Shown here: positions 1-8,010 of the stretch, one piece after another
How positions within the stretch are numbered: position 1 is the stretch's first letter
Layout: each line of letters starts with the position of its first letter
Source of the DNA: Paenibacillus gyeongsangnamensis
GTDB taxonomy: Bacteria; Bacillota; Bacilli; Paenibacillales; NBRC-103111
Length of the DNA stretch: 64,000 nucleotides
Assembly (NCBI RefSeq): GCF_027533625.1
Contig: NZ_JAQAGZ010000002.1
Location: 124,001-188,000, forward strand
Direction: 5' to 3'
Program-made: the position numbers and the translations under genes
The notes under the pieces: generated by a model
What the model was told of the DNA's origin: nothing
Database searches by the model: none
The model's input: the letters and a program-made list of their open reading frames with translations, nothing else

Positions 1-57
1 AAAATTGGTCATCCGGAAGTCTACCGCTCCGATGGGAGTTCATGCGCCCTAACCTAA
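1..57 (+). CDS. 3' end of an unidentified gene (partial)
   Basis: An open frame enters from the left edge and stops with TAA at 55-57, giving 18 residues that end in SSCALT. It is followed after 5 nt by an AAGGAG Shine-Dalgarno site and the ATG of the next reading frame at 76, the usual spacing inside an operon. The fragment is too short to identify. The call rests on position and open frame only. Confidence 0.35.
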   Translation, partial: KIGHPEVYRSDGSSCALT

Positions 58-75
58 TCCATAAGGAGAATGAAA

Positions 76-379
76 ATGAAATTTGATTTCCATACTCACC
101 ATGATCGATGCGGGCATGCTCAAGATCATAAGCCAATCTAACGTGGCGATTGAAGTTAATACGTCAGGTAAATTAAACGACTGCATGGCCTGGTTCCCAT
201 GCGATACCATCTTGGAGAGAGCTCTTTACTACGGCGTTAAAATCACATTCGGTTCCGATGCGCATCAGCCTCAGCGCGTAGCTGACGATTGGGACTTGGT
301 AAGAACGCGGCTGCGGGAAATCGGCTTTAAAGAATGGGCTGTTTTTCGAAACCGTAAGCGAATCATGTTGGATCTGTAA
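76..379 (+). pseudogene. PHP-domain phosphoesterase (HisK-like), internally deleted
   Basis: An ATG at 76, 7 nt after AAGGAG, opens a frame reading MKFDFHTHHDRCGHAQ. This is the HxH metal motif at the N-terminus of PHP-domain phosphoesterases of the histidinol-phosphatase type. The frame stops at 139-141. A second frame running to 379 carries the C-terminal part of the same family (VAIEVNTSG, then ITFGSDAHQP with the SDAH metal motif). The middle, which in the family is well over 100 residues, is missing, and the halves are out of frame. The break lies near 110-125. An intact neighbour, a metallophosphoesterase, starts 18 nt after the stop. The gene is very probably dead. Confidence 0.8.
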
Positions 380-397
380 ATTTGGGAGGAATACTGA

Positions 398-1231
398 ATG
401 TTGAAAATTGCACTTATGGGCGATCTGCATTATCCTGCTGTTACAAAGGAAGATAATCCCTTGTTAATCGAGGCCAGAGATCAATTTTTTAAATATTACT
501 TTCAAACTTTCCTGGAAACGGAAGCGGATTATCATATCTCAATAGGGGATATTACCCATCTTGGAATCAGGGAAGAATTTGAAGCTATTCACCATTATGT
601 GAGAAACGGCAGCAGAAACTTCCGATTTGTGTTAGGCAATCATGATATTTTGGCTTATCCGAAATCAGAGCTCTTACAGTATACCAATCAACCGCGTTAT
701 TCTGTGATCGAGACGGATGAGGCACTGCTCGTATTCTTGGATACAACTAAAGAATTGGAGCTGCACGGGTGGGGTTTGGATGCGGAGCAATGGGAATGGC
801 TTCCGGAACAACTGCGGCGGTCCGAAGATAAAGCTTTGATGATATTCGCCCATCACCCGGTTCCGGGCACCACGTCGAGCTCACCGGGTACGGATGCCCC
901 GTTTGAACCCTTCCAGGACATCCGCCCCCTTTTGTCATCGCATAAGGGAACCGGACTTTACTTTAACGGTCATACGCATACACACTCGATAGTAGAAAAG
1001 GACAGCTGGCACTATATCCAAACAGCAGCGGCTATATGCCATCCTTCCATAAGGATCATTGAATTGAATAATAATCAAGTACAAATTAAAAGCATTGAGC
1101 TTGATGATGAACCCTTTATGAGAAACCGTCAATACCTGCACGATCACTTAAAAGGTTTTCATCGTCCGAAGGGAACCATTTATGAAAGCAAGGATCTTTC
1201 TCATACGCTAACGATTAATAAGAGGAATTGA
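398..1231 (+). CDS. Calcineurin-like metallophosphoesterase
   Basis: 277 residues with the full dinuclear-metal motif set of the family: GDLH (D9, H11), GD at 50-51, GNHD at 80-83, AHH at 151-153 and GHTHTH at 191-196. No signal peptide is seen, so it should be cytoplasmic. GGGAGGA lies 8 nt before the ATG. The substrate cannot be read from the sequence; relatives hydrolyse phosphomonoesters, phosphodiesters or cyclic nucleotides. It follows the collapsed PHP phosphoesterase in the same direction, and the next operon (2460-7861, opposite strand) also encodes two phosphoesterases, so a shared role in organophosphate use is possible. Confidence 0.9.
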   Translation: MLKIALMGDLHYPAVTKEDNPLLIEARDQFFKYYFQTFLETEADYHISIGDITHLGIREEFEAIHHYVRNGSRNFRFVLGNHDILAYPKSELLQYTNQPRYSVIETDEALLVFLDTTKELELHGWGLDAEQWEWLPEQLRRSEDKALMIFAHHPVPGTTSSSPGTDAPFEPFQDIRPLLSSHKGTGLYFNGHTHTHSIVEKDSWHYIQTAAAICHPSIRIIELNNNQVQIKSIELDDEPFMRNRQYLHDHLKGFHRPKGTIYESKDLSHTLTINKRN

Positions 1232-1253
1232 AGCAGTGCATATGATAAGAAAA

Positions 1254-1286
1254 GGACAGGTGGAGTCATCAAGACCTCCCCTGTCC
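1254..1286. terminator. Hairpin between convergent genes, likely bidirectional terminator
   Basis: GGACAGG-TGGAG pairs with CTCC-CCTGTCC around a nine-base loop. On the minus strand the stem is followed by TTTTCTTAT, so it best terminates the minus-strand NIPSNAP gene. It also sits 22 nt after the stop of the plus-strand metallophosphoesterase. Confidence 0.6.
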
Positions 1287-1343
1287 GCGTCATCGATCAA
1301 ACCGGACTTTTCCTAAAGTTGTATTCCGCTTGCTATTTCCTCC

Positions 1344-1661
1344 CTATCCTTTAAAATAATCCGCTCGTTTCATAAAAACCTGTTCAACGCGTTCGACAAT
1401 TTTTCCGTCCAGCTCGGATTTTTGTTTCACTTCGTTCCACTCTTCGTCTTGCGAAAAAGTTTCCCACTGTCTTGTCCGCTCTTCCATGCTTTCGTATTTC
1501 ATCGTGTAATACAGCTTAGGATGTTCCTCCAAATCCTCCCAGAAATCACAGACCTGCATGCCAAGTCTGGCAAAAATACCAAGCGTATGATCGGAAAAAC
1601 GCTTTCGAATCGCATCTATTCTTCCTGGAAGAATCGTATAAATTCTCAACTCGTAAATCAT
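1344..1661 (-). CDS. NIPSNAP family protein
   Basis: 105 residues starting MIYELRIYT, followed by the pattern of the NIPSNAP/ferredoxin-like dimeric alpha-beta barrel family: an ELRxY strand, a Gly-containing turn, a helix with LGIFARLG, then FWEDLEEHPKLYYTMKYES. The length is typical for single-domain members. These proteins are often found near catabolic oxidoreductases, but their reaction is mostly unknown. The upstream region (1681-1790) contains one copy of a 45-bp sequence that recurs at 11209-11253, again upstream of minus-strand genes. Confidence 0.85.
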   Translation of the reverse strand: MIYELRIYTILPGRIDAIRKRFSDHTLGIFARLGMQVCDFWEDLEEHPKLYYTMKYESMEERTRQWETFSQDEEWNEVKQKSELDGKIVERVEQVFMKRADYFKG

Positions 1662-1738
1662 TCATCATTCACGTCCCATCATTGAAAATTTTCAATTCTG
1701 ATCAACTCCATTTTCAATTATAGATGGTTATTTCTTTT

Positions 1739-1783
1739 ATGAGAAGGAGTGAATAAATTTATACTAAATTACTTGAAGTTAAC
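1739..1783. repeat. Dispersed 45-bp intergenic repeat, copy 1
   Basis: Matches 11209-11253 at 42 of 45 positions (mismatches only in the ACTAAATTACT / ATTAAGTTACA stretch). Weaker similarity continues about 30 nt upstream (TCAATTATA in both). Both copies lie upstream of minus-strand genes (here NIPSNAP, there an aldo/keto reductase remnant and an SDR). The end GAAGTTAAC is half of a palindrome that is complete in copy 2. This may be a duplicated promoter/operator. Confidence 0.75.
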
Positions 1784-1879
1784 CCTTGACCTTTCCCTAT
1801 GATCCCGCCATGGTCATGGCTTGCTTTTCCACTTACTTTTAAAGCGTGGAAGATCTCTAAGAGCTGAGTGGATAGCGAT

Positions 1880-2208
1880 ACTTTTCAGCGTGGATGCAGG
1901 GAGATGAAAACCGTCCGGAATGAGTCCCGCCCACAGACGATCATCAGCTAGCTGAGCCCAAATATAATTCGGATGACGCTTAATATACGGATGAGCCCCA
2001 TTGCCCAAATGCGTACTCATCGTAGCCCCAGCTCGAACAGCTGCCTGAATTTGCTCCTTCGAAGCATTGCAGTGGCCTATAGAAGCAACAATCCCCAATT
2101 TACATAATTTTTCGATGAACGCAATGGCTCCATTTTTTTCGAAGCCAAGGTCACTTTGCCAATACGCCCGCCGCTAGCTGCGTTCCACTCTAAAAATTCA
2201 TTCCAGTT
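1880..2208 (-). pseudogene. NagA-like amidohydrolase remnant
   Basis: Two minus-strand frames together give the middle of an N-acetylglucosamine-6-phosphate-deacetylase-like protein: EWNAASGGRIGKVTLA, then EKNGAIAFIEKL, then GIVASIGHCNAS, GATMSTHLGNG and GLIPDGFHLP. The GH and THLGNG histidines are metal-site motifs of the family. The frame breaks near 2145 at a run of seven A residues (plus-strand T). The N-terminal third and the C-terminal third are missing. NagA would normally follow NanE in amino-sugar catabolism, and a NanE gene lies at 28675, but the two are far apart. The rest of 1662-2459 contains nothing recognisable except the repeat at 1739. Confidence 0.75.
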
Positions 2209-2459
2209 CCGGATTCCAAAGAATAGAATAATAGGCAAGAAATTATCACCGCCGATGCAGAAGTTTTGACATGGGGCGTTCTTGGATTCGACGGTAATAG
2301 TGCCACCCAAGTAGCACAACAAGCTGCCGATAGGAAACCGACAGCTTGTCATTATCTCTCCGAGATCACGATCGTAATGAAAGTGTTTACTTGAAAGGAA
2401 TGAAGTGGATTGGTCGCGGGTATGAAAACAGAAGTGCCAACAATTTGTTTCTTAACTAA

Positions 2460-3923
2460 TTAGCATCCGACAACGTAATTTGTTCGGTTGACGGTTAATA
2501 CATTCAAGCCTTTAGCGGATTTCAAACCACTCTCCACTTTAGTCTTCTTTACTTCAGGTTCCTGTTGAAGCCCCTTAATAAGCTCCGGCTGAAGCGCTTC
2601 GGCGAGAATTCTGCCGTCGAAGCCGGATTCCGATCGAAGTCCGATCAAATGGCAAACTGTAGGGGCAATATCGACAATGCCGCAAGGAATATTGGAAACG
2701 TAACCTTGCTTAAAGCTGCTGCCGACACCCATACAAAAAGCTTGAATATCGTAAGGACTAACCGTGCCGTGCGTCGATAGAAGTACCGATGAGGAAGTGA
2801 GCGTCTGTGTCGTGCCGGGTATGCCGTATTCGTTCGCCGCATCATTCCATTTCGGTTGGATTGCTATCAGCGGGGCGCGGTTATGCGAAATCGGTCCCAG
2901 CAAAAGCTCCAGCGGCAGTACGCCTCGCAAATCGACGAACTCCGACGGTCCTGCAAACACAAGCTCGCACCATTCTTGAGCTTGCAGCCACGAGATGAGA
3001 GCTGCGACATCTTGATTGGAAAGCTCTTGTTCTGCAGCAGCGTACACATAGTGGCCGGTTGTGACAAACTTTGACTGCAGCCCCAATTCGTCGCAAGCTC
3101 TTTGGATATGACCCTGCAGCGATCCCTGCGCTCGCACCGTAGAATGTCCATGGTCGCTTATCAAAAATATGTCCAGCTGTTCGCTTAACCCTTCCCGTTC
3201 CACGGCTTTGAGCACCTCAGACAGACAATGATCGATCAAGCGCAGCGCTTCTTTATTTTCCGGAGACCCCAGCCCGTAGTCATGCTGGCTTGCGTCAGGT
3301 TCGGATAACCATAGCACCATGACTTGATTATCCGGATTTTTCAAATGAATGTCGGTCAGCGCCCTGGCCGCCCACAAAGCGCGTTCCTTCTTCACTCTAC
3401 TTCGCTCTTCGGGAACGTTCCCCAACTGGTTATGCAGCTGCTCAAGCTTGCTTACTCCATACCATGAGGACGGATTTACGACCAATTCCGGATGATTCAG
3501 GTTCCATAAGAGCGATGCACCCGGCGAGCTGGAAGCGGCAACGGCGAGACATTTCCCATGTTCATGCAGCCGATCTCCCAAGGTCGGACACAAGATGAAC
3601 GGCTCGGACTTCATCCGACTGTAGGACAACAAGTGCTTGTCGTTTCCGGTTTGGACCAACCCGTCTTCGCCAAATCCGGGTACATATTTCAGATTGCCTA
3701 CAACGCCGTGACGGCCGGGATAAACCCCGGTCGTCAAGGTGGTCATGCTGACTCTCGTTTCCGACGGATAAGCGGCATGAAACGAAGTGAACAAGGTCCC
3801 GCGCTTCATCAGCTCGGCGTAGGTTGGCATAAGCTCAGGATCGAAACTATCCGGCCGCAGCCCGTCCGTCCCGATAATCAGTATGCGGCGGTTTGCCGCA
3901 TGGCTCTCAGCTTGAAATACCAT
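2460..3923 (-). CDS. Type I phosphodiesterase / nucleotide pyrophosphatase family enzyme
   Basis: 487 residues of the alkaline-phosphatase superfamily. Motifs: LIIGTDGLRPDSF near residue 15 (first metal Asp), AAYPSETRVS near 50 with the likely nucleophile Thr/Ser, WLSEPDASQHDYG (Asp/His metal ligands) and LISDHGHST (Asp-His-Gly-His). No signal peptide is evident. I chose the ATG at 3923 because GAGGAGGG lies 7 nt upstream; a start nine codons further up has no site. Last gene of the UgpA-UgpE-UgpB-ComB operon, 13 nt after ComB. The likely job is to cleave the phosphodiester imported by the ABC system; the substrate is unproven. Confidence 0.88.
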   Translation of the reverse strand: MVFQAESHAANRRILIIGTDGLRPDSFDPELMPTYAELMKRGTLFTSFHAAYPSETRVSMTTLTTGVYPGRHGVVGNLKYVPGFGEDGLVQTGNDKHLLSYSRMKSEPFILCPTLGDRLHEHGKCLAVAASSSPGASLLWNLNHPELVVNPSSWYGVSKLEQLHNQLGNVPEERSRVKKERALWAARALTDIHLKNPDNQVMVLWLSEPDASQHDYGLGSPENKEALRLIDHCLSEVLKAVEREGLSEQLDIFLISDHGHSTVRAQGSLQGHIQRACDELGLQSKFVTTGHYVYAAAEQELSNQDVAALISWLQAQEWCELVFAGPSEFVDLRGVLPLELLLGPISHNRAPLIAIQPKWNDAANEYGIPGTTQTLTSSSVLLSTHGTVSPYDIQAFCMGVGSSFKQGYVSNIPCGIVDIAPTVCHLIGLRSESGFDGRILAEALQPELIKGLQQEPEVKKTKVESGLKSAKGLNVLTVNRTNYVVGC

Positions 3924-3936
3924 AGTTGTGCCCTCC

Positions 3937-4638
3937 TCACGATAAGACATTTACTTTACGAAGCTTCACCAAAGCATTTCCGAACGGCTCCGCTTTTAAA
4001 ACAAAAGGAAAGCGATCCAAACTTAAGCATAAATCAAAATCTTCAGGCGGAGCGGATGCACCGTCGCGAGTATCCAGAAACTTCCCGGTCTTGCTTTCGT
4101 GACGCATAAAACGGACGATTTCGGCAAAATCGTTAGGCTTGCCTTCCAAAGCATTTTTAACATAGTTAGCGAATAACGTATCTTCATCCGCCTCTTCCAC
4201 GGCTTCCCACCCCATGCAAACCAATGATACGAAATCCGGATTTTTCTCGCGGATGTAATTGATGATGGCCTGCGCGTTGACAAAGCCTCCCGTAATAATC
4301 TCATCCGCGTGTATCGCGTTGACAATACCTTGTGTGCCTGCACTGGTCGTATGCACAATGGTTTTTCCTGTAAAATCGACGGATTGGACGGCAAACGGGG
4401 AATTGCCGTAATCGAATCCCGGTTGAATCAGTCCGCCGCGTTCCCCTATAAGAATGAACTCAGGGTTGGCTTCCTTTAGTTTATAAGCCGTATCGATGCT
4501 GCCGACCGGAAGCAAATCTTTAACTCCGCCCGCTGTCAAATAGCAGGCGACAGAGAAAGCCCGGAATACGTCGATAATTACGGTCAAGCCTTTCGCTTGT
4601 CTAGCCCCATCAACAAAATGATAAATATTAATTTCCAT
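3937..4638 (-). CDS. ComB family, 2-phosphosulfolactate phosphatase-like
   Basis: 233 residues from MEINIYHF. IIDVFRAFS near residue 21 matches the conserved D-x-x-R-A segment of the ComB family, followed by GERGG, GFDYGNSP and HTTSAGTQG, all typical of the family. The best known activity is Mg-dependent dephosphorylation of 2-phosphosulfolactate in coenzyme M synthesis, a pathway not expected in Bacillales, so the true substrate is probably another phosphorylated acid. An AAGGAC site lies about 11 nt before this ATG; an upstream in-frame ATG at 4674 lacks a site. It sits between a Ugp-like solute-binding protein and a phosphodiesterase. Confidence 0.87.
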   Translation of the reverse strand: MEINIYHFVDGARQAKGLTVIIDVFRAFSVACYLTAGGVKDLLPVGSIDTAYKLKEANPEFILIGERGGLIQPGFDYGNSPFAVQSVDFTGKTIVHTTSAGTQGIVNAIHADEIITGGFVNAQAIINYIREKNPDFVSLVCMGWEAVEEADEDTLFANYVKNALEGKPNDFAEIVRFMRHESKTGKFLDTRDGASAPPEDFDLCLSLDRFPFVLKAEPFGNALVKLRKVNVLS

Positions 4639-4682
4639 AAATAAATGATGTCCTTTCCCATTGTTTGAATGCAATCCGCTAT

Positions 4683-6032
4683 TTACTTTATGAACGCTCT
4701 AATCTTGTCCGCCGCTTCCTTCATTGCTTTCTCAGCAGGGATATTGGTGGTAACTGCTTTTTCCATCGCTTTGTCAAGCTCCGTCTCAATCCGTTTCGTC
4801 TGTTCGAGCGAGGGCACTTCTTTGGCATAATCGAGCTGCTTCAATGCGACGGTAAAGAGTGGTTCCTTTTTATAAAACTCTTGCATTTCCGGTGACGTTT
4901 CTGCAGATACTCGAGTCGTTAAATAACCGGAATTTTGCGAAAAGAAGATGGTTTGCTCCTTGGACATCATAAATTTGATAAATTTCCATGCCGCATCCTG
5001 CTTTTCCTTGGACGTCTTAGCCATGATCGCAAAGTTGGCGCCCCCCGTCGGGGTCGCATACTCATTGAATTTCGGCATGAAAGTGGCTCCAAGCGGGAAT
5101 TTCACGTTGTTCATGATGGTCGACAGACTGGCTGTACTGCTGATAAAGAAAGCGACTTTTCCGTTGTAGAAGCTCGTCTCCAAGCTTTGACCTGCGCCGG
5201 AGCCGCTTGTGCTCGTCCCGCCGACAGGGGGCATCATGGACTTATCTTTATTGACCATATCTACCCACAGCTGCAAACCGCGCGAAGCTTCAGGCTTATC
5301 CAGCAAAACGGTCTTCATGTCTGGTCCGAGCACATCGCCGCCGGCGGACCAAATCATGGAATAATCGTACCAGCCCGACATGCTGGCCGCAAAGCCGAAG
5401 CGATCCGTTTTCCCGTTCGTTACGACCGTCGCTTTTTTCGCCGCCGCAACCAGTTCGTCCCACGTATGCACCGGATTTTCCGGATCGAGGCCGATTTCCT
5501 TTATAATATCTTTGTTGTAATACAAAATCGGCGTGCTGCGGTTGTAAGGAAGCGTATATTGCTTGCCGTTCAAAGCAGTGTTGACCATCAGGCCTTTTTT
5601 CAGGTCGGCGGCGTTAAAATCTTTATCGGCATTGATATAGTTGTCGAGCGGCAGCAAAGCACCGTTTTGGGCGAACGCCGGCCATACCCGTGTATTCAAT
5701 TGTGCAACATCCGGTACGCTGCCGGCGACGACGGCAGCCTGCAGTTTTTCCCCGGTAACATCATAGCTTTGCTGGAACACGGGTTTCACCACAACTTCGT
5801 TTTGCGATTTGTTGAAATTGTCGATCTGCGTCTGGAGTACCTTCCCCAGCTCGCCGCCCATAGCATGCCAGAACTCGATTTGGACAGGTCCTTTGTTGGT
5901 TGCCGCAGCCGTGCTTGAACCGCCTGAGGAAACGGGGGCATTTGCTGCGCCCGTAGCGGCCGGCTTGGCGCTGGAACAGGCTGTAGCAATCATTGTGAGG
6001 GCAGTAAGCGCAATGATGGATTTCTTGTTCAT
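4683..6032 (-). CDS. ABC transporter solute-binding lipoprotein, UgpB-like
   Basis: 449 residues. Signal peptide with lipobox ending IATAC (lipidated Cys19) and a Ser/Ala/Thr-rich linker. The mature part starts QIEFWHAMGGELGKVL and contains PYNRSTPILYYNKD, close to the UgpB glycerol-3-phosphate binding proteins rather than to plain maltose binders. It belongs to family 1 extracellular solute-binding proteins and is anchored outside the membrane. It lies 49 nt downstream of the UgpE-like permease. With two phosphoesterases following in the operon, an organophosphate ligand is likely (inference). Confidence 0.92.
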   Translation of the reverse strand: MNKKSIIALTALTMIATACSSAKPAATGAANAPVSSGGSSTAAATNKGPVQIEFWHAMGGELGKVLQTQIDNFNKSQNEVVVKPVFQQSYDVTGEKLQAAVVAGSVPDVAQLNTRVWPAFAQNGALLPLDNYINADKDFNAADLKKGLMVNTALNGKQYTLPYNRSTPILYYNKDIIKEIGLDPENPVHTWDELVAAAKKATVVTNGKTDRFGFAASMSGWYDYSMIWSAGGDVLGPDMKTVLLDKPEASRGLQLWVDMVNKDKSMMPPVGGTSTSGSGAGQSLETSFYNGKVAFFISSTASLSTIMNNVKFPLGATFMPKFNEYATPTGGANFAIMAKTSKEKQDAAWKFIKFMMSKEQTIFFSQNSGYLTTRVSAETSPEMQEFYKKEPLFTVALKQLDYAKEVPSLEQTKRIETELDKAMEKAVTTNIPAEKAMKEAADKIRAFIK

Positions 6033-6080
6033 TAAGTAGACTCCTTTTTGTGCTTTTTTGATGTAGTGTGTACTGCGGGA

Positions 6081-6917
6081 TTATTTTAAGCCTGTTGTGG
6101 CGATCCCTCGAATAATATGCTTTTGCACGATGACAAACGCGATAATGAGCGGCAAAATAATCAGCGATGAAGCGGCCATGACGACATTCCACTGAGTTCC
6201 TTGGCTCCCGCCTTCATCCGTGATCATGCTGGCCAGGCCAACCTGGAGCGTTCTTAATTCCTCGGAGTTTGTTGCGACCAGAGGCCAGAAAAAATCGTTA
6301 TAGTGTGAAATAATACTGATTAAAGCGAACGTAAGAATCGAAGACATCGATAACGGAACCATGACATGCCAAATGATTTGCAGATGGTTGCAGCCATCGA
6401 GCGTCGCCGCCTCTTCCAATTCTTTCGGAACCTGCAGAAAAGCTTGTCTTATCATAAAAATGCCAAAGGCGCTGGCGCCAAACGGAACGATCAAAGCCCA
6501 ATACGTATTAAAGATTCCCAGCTGCTTTATGACAAGGAAATTTGGAATAAAGGTGACATAAATGGGAACCATCATGGTAGAGAGCACGAGCAGAAACATG
6601 GCTTGCCGTCCCTTAAAGCTCATTCGGGCAAAAGCGTAAGCGGCGAGCACAGAGCTGACCAACTGAAAGACGGTAATCAAGATCGTCATCGATACACTGT
6701 TTCTAAAGTAGGTGCCGAACGGTGCGGCTTTCATCACCTCAGCAAAATTCGACCAATGCAGTGTTGCCGGGATAAATTGCGGCGGATAAACGAAAACCTC
6801 GTCGTACGCCTTGAAGGAGGTAACGAACATCCAAATAAATGGAAGCGCCATGAAGAGCGAAAGCACGGACAAAAATGCGACGATCAGCGAATGTTGCAGC
6901 GTCTGCATGTTTTTCAA
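6081..6917 (-). CDS. ABC transporter permease, UgpE/MalG family
   Basis: About 278 residues with six predicted membrane segments and the inner-membrane EAA loop (EEAATLDGCNHLQIIW). It pairs with the UgpA-like permease. The start is uncertain: a TTG at 6917 overlaps the stop of the upstream permease (TTGA), which suggests translational coupling; an ATG at 6908 is the alternative. A longer in-frame ATG at 6959 would overlap the previous gene by 46 nt and has no ribosome site. No ATPase gene accompanies the pair. Confidence 0.92.
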   Translation of the reverse strand: MKNMQTLQHSLIVAFLSVLSLFMALPFIWMFVTSFKAYDEVFVYPPQFIPATLHWSNFAEVMKAAPFGTYFRNSVSMTILITVFQLVSSVLAAYAFARMSFKGRQAMFLLVLSTMMVPIYVTFIPNFLVIKQLGIFNTYWALIVPFGASAFGIFMIRQAFLQVPKELEEAATLDGCNHLQIIWHVMVPLSMSSILTFALISIISHYNDFFWPLVATNSEELRTLQVGLASMITDEGGSQGTQWNVVMAASSLIILPLIIAFVIVQKHIIRGIATTGLK

Positions 6918-7861
6918 GAGTAATGCACCCACTTTTTGGAGACGTATACCTGCAGCCAAGTGATCATAAACAAGACGAGAAACAGGAACACGGACACGGA
7001 GGACGCGTAGCCAACCTCAAAAAACTCGAAGCCGAATTGATATAAATAGTAAATGAGCATGTTTGTGCTGTCCGCCGGCCCGCCATGGGTCATCGTAAAC
7101 ACCATATCGAAATCTTGGAACGAAGCGATGATCGCGACGATCATAATGAACAAAATATAAGGCGAGAGCAGCGGCAGCGTAATTTTGAAAAAAATTCGCT
7201 TTTCGCCGGCTCCGTCGATTCGGGCTGCCTCGTACAGGTCTTCGGGAATGTTTTGCATCCCGGCAATGAGCAGAACCGCATAATATCCAACGACTTTCCA
7301 TACTTTCGCAATGATCACGGCGGCCATCGCCCAACCCGGTTTGGTCAGCCACGGGATTTGCGGTGCTCCGAACAGCCCCGTAAACCAGTTGATTAAACCG
7401 AAATTCTGGTCGTACATCCAAATCCATACTGTGCTGACGGCAACCATCGGCGTAATGTAGGGCAAAAAAATCAAGCTTCTGAAAAGACGAATGCTTCTGA
7501 TTTTTTTATCGAGCAGCACCGCAAGGATCAAGGCGGCGGCAATCGTAAATCCGACGGAAAAAGCTCCGAACACCAGTGTGTTGTTAACAACTTTCCAAAA
7601 ATCTGCGCTGCTTAACATCTTTACATAATTCGTTATGCCGACCCAATTGAAATCGACCGAAATCAAATTCCAATCGGTCAAGCTAAGCACAAATGTCATA
7701 ATCAGCGGCAGCAGTACGAAAATAATGAGAAACGCCATCGCAGGAAAAACGAATACGTACGGCGTCAAAATGCGGCTCAAGCTTTTTTTTCTCCGTGACA
7801 TTCTCATCGGCGCATCTGCCTGTACTCTCTTTAAATTATTTGCAGCAATGTGCCCCTCCAC
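6914..7861 (-). CDS. ABC transporter permease, UgpA/MalF family
   Basis: About 315 residues, six membrane segments, EAA loop YEAARIDGAGEKRIFF, and a C-terminus ending KKWVHYS as in many CUT1 permeases. The start is probably GTG at 7861: AAAGGAG lies 8 nt before it, whereas the ATG at 7894 has no such site. First gene of a five-gene minus-strand operon (permease, permease, binding protein, ComB, phosphodiesterase). It is divergent from a LysR regulator 150 bp away, with a palindrome between them. Confidence 0.92.
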   Translation of the reverse strand: MEGHIAANNLKRVQADAPMRMSRRKKSLSRILTPYVFVFPAMAFLIIFVLLPLIMTFVLSLTDWNLISVDFNWVGITNYVKMLSSADFWKVVNNTLVFGAFSVGFTIAAALILAVLLDKKIRSIRLFRSLIFLPYITPMVAVSTVWIWMYDQNFGLINWFTGLFGAPQIPWLTKPGWAMAAVIIAKVWKVVGYYAVLLIAGMQNIPEDLYEAARIDGAGEKRIFFKITLPLLSPYILFIMIVAIIASFQDFDMVFTMTHGGPADSTNMLIYYLYQFGFEFFEVGYASSVSVFLFLVLFMITWLQVYVSKKWVHYS

Positions 7862-7972
7862 GTCTTCAGCTCCTTTCCGAATCTTTAACTTCATTTTAAG
7901 GTTAGTTTGTAATACGAAAATTAACGTGAATTTAAGTAAAAATTAATATATGAGTGATATTTATAAGCTAAT

Positions 7973-7991
7973 CTATAGATAAAATCTATAG
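7973..7991. promoter_or_regulatory. Likely LysR operator between the Ugp-like operon and the regulator gene
   Basis: CTATAGAT-AAA-ATCTATAG is a perfect 8-bp inverted repeat with a 3-bp spacer. It sits in the 149-bp divergent intergenic region, 19 bp before the regulator's ATG. Its form (T-N11-A type dyad inside AT-rich DNA) fits LysR-type sites. It is close enough to the regulator start to allow autoregulation. Confidence 0.6.
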
Positions 7992-8010
7992 TTCAAGGAG
8001 TCGGATATCT

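Noticed and set aside
3558..4109. 183-codon plus-strand frame
   Set aside because: Antisense across the ends of the phosphodiesterase and ComB genes, both supported by catalytic motifs.
4935..5918. Long 327-codon open frame on the plus strand
   Set aside because: It is antisense to the UgpB-like binding protein, which has clear family motifs and a lipobox. The plus frame has no motif and basic, His/Arg-rich content typical of an antisense shadow.
6366..6923. 185-codon plus-strand frame
   Set aside because: Antisense to the UgpE-like permease; very rich in His, Arg and Asn, with no ribosome site.
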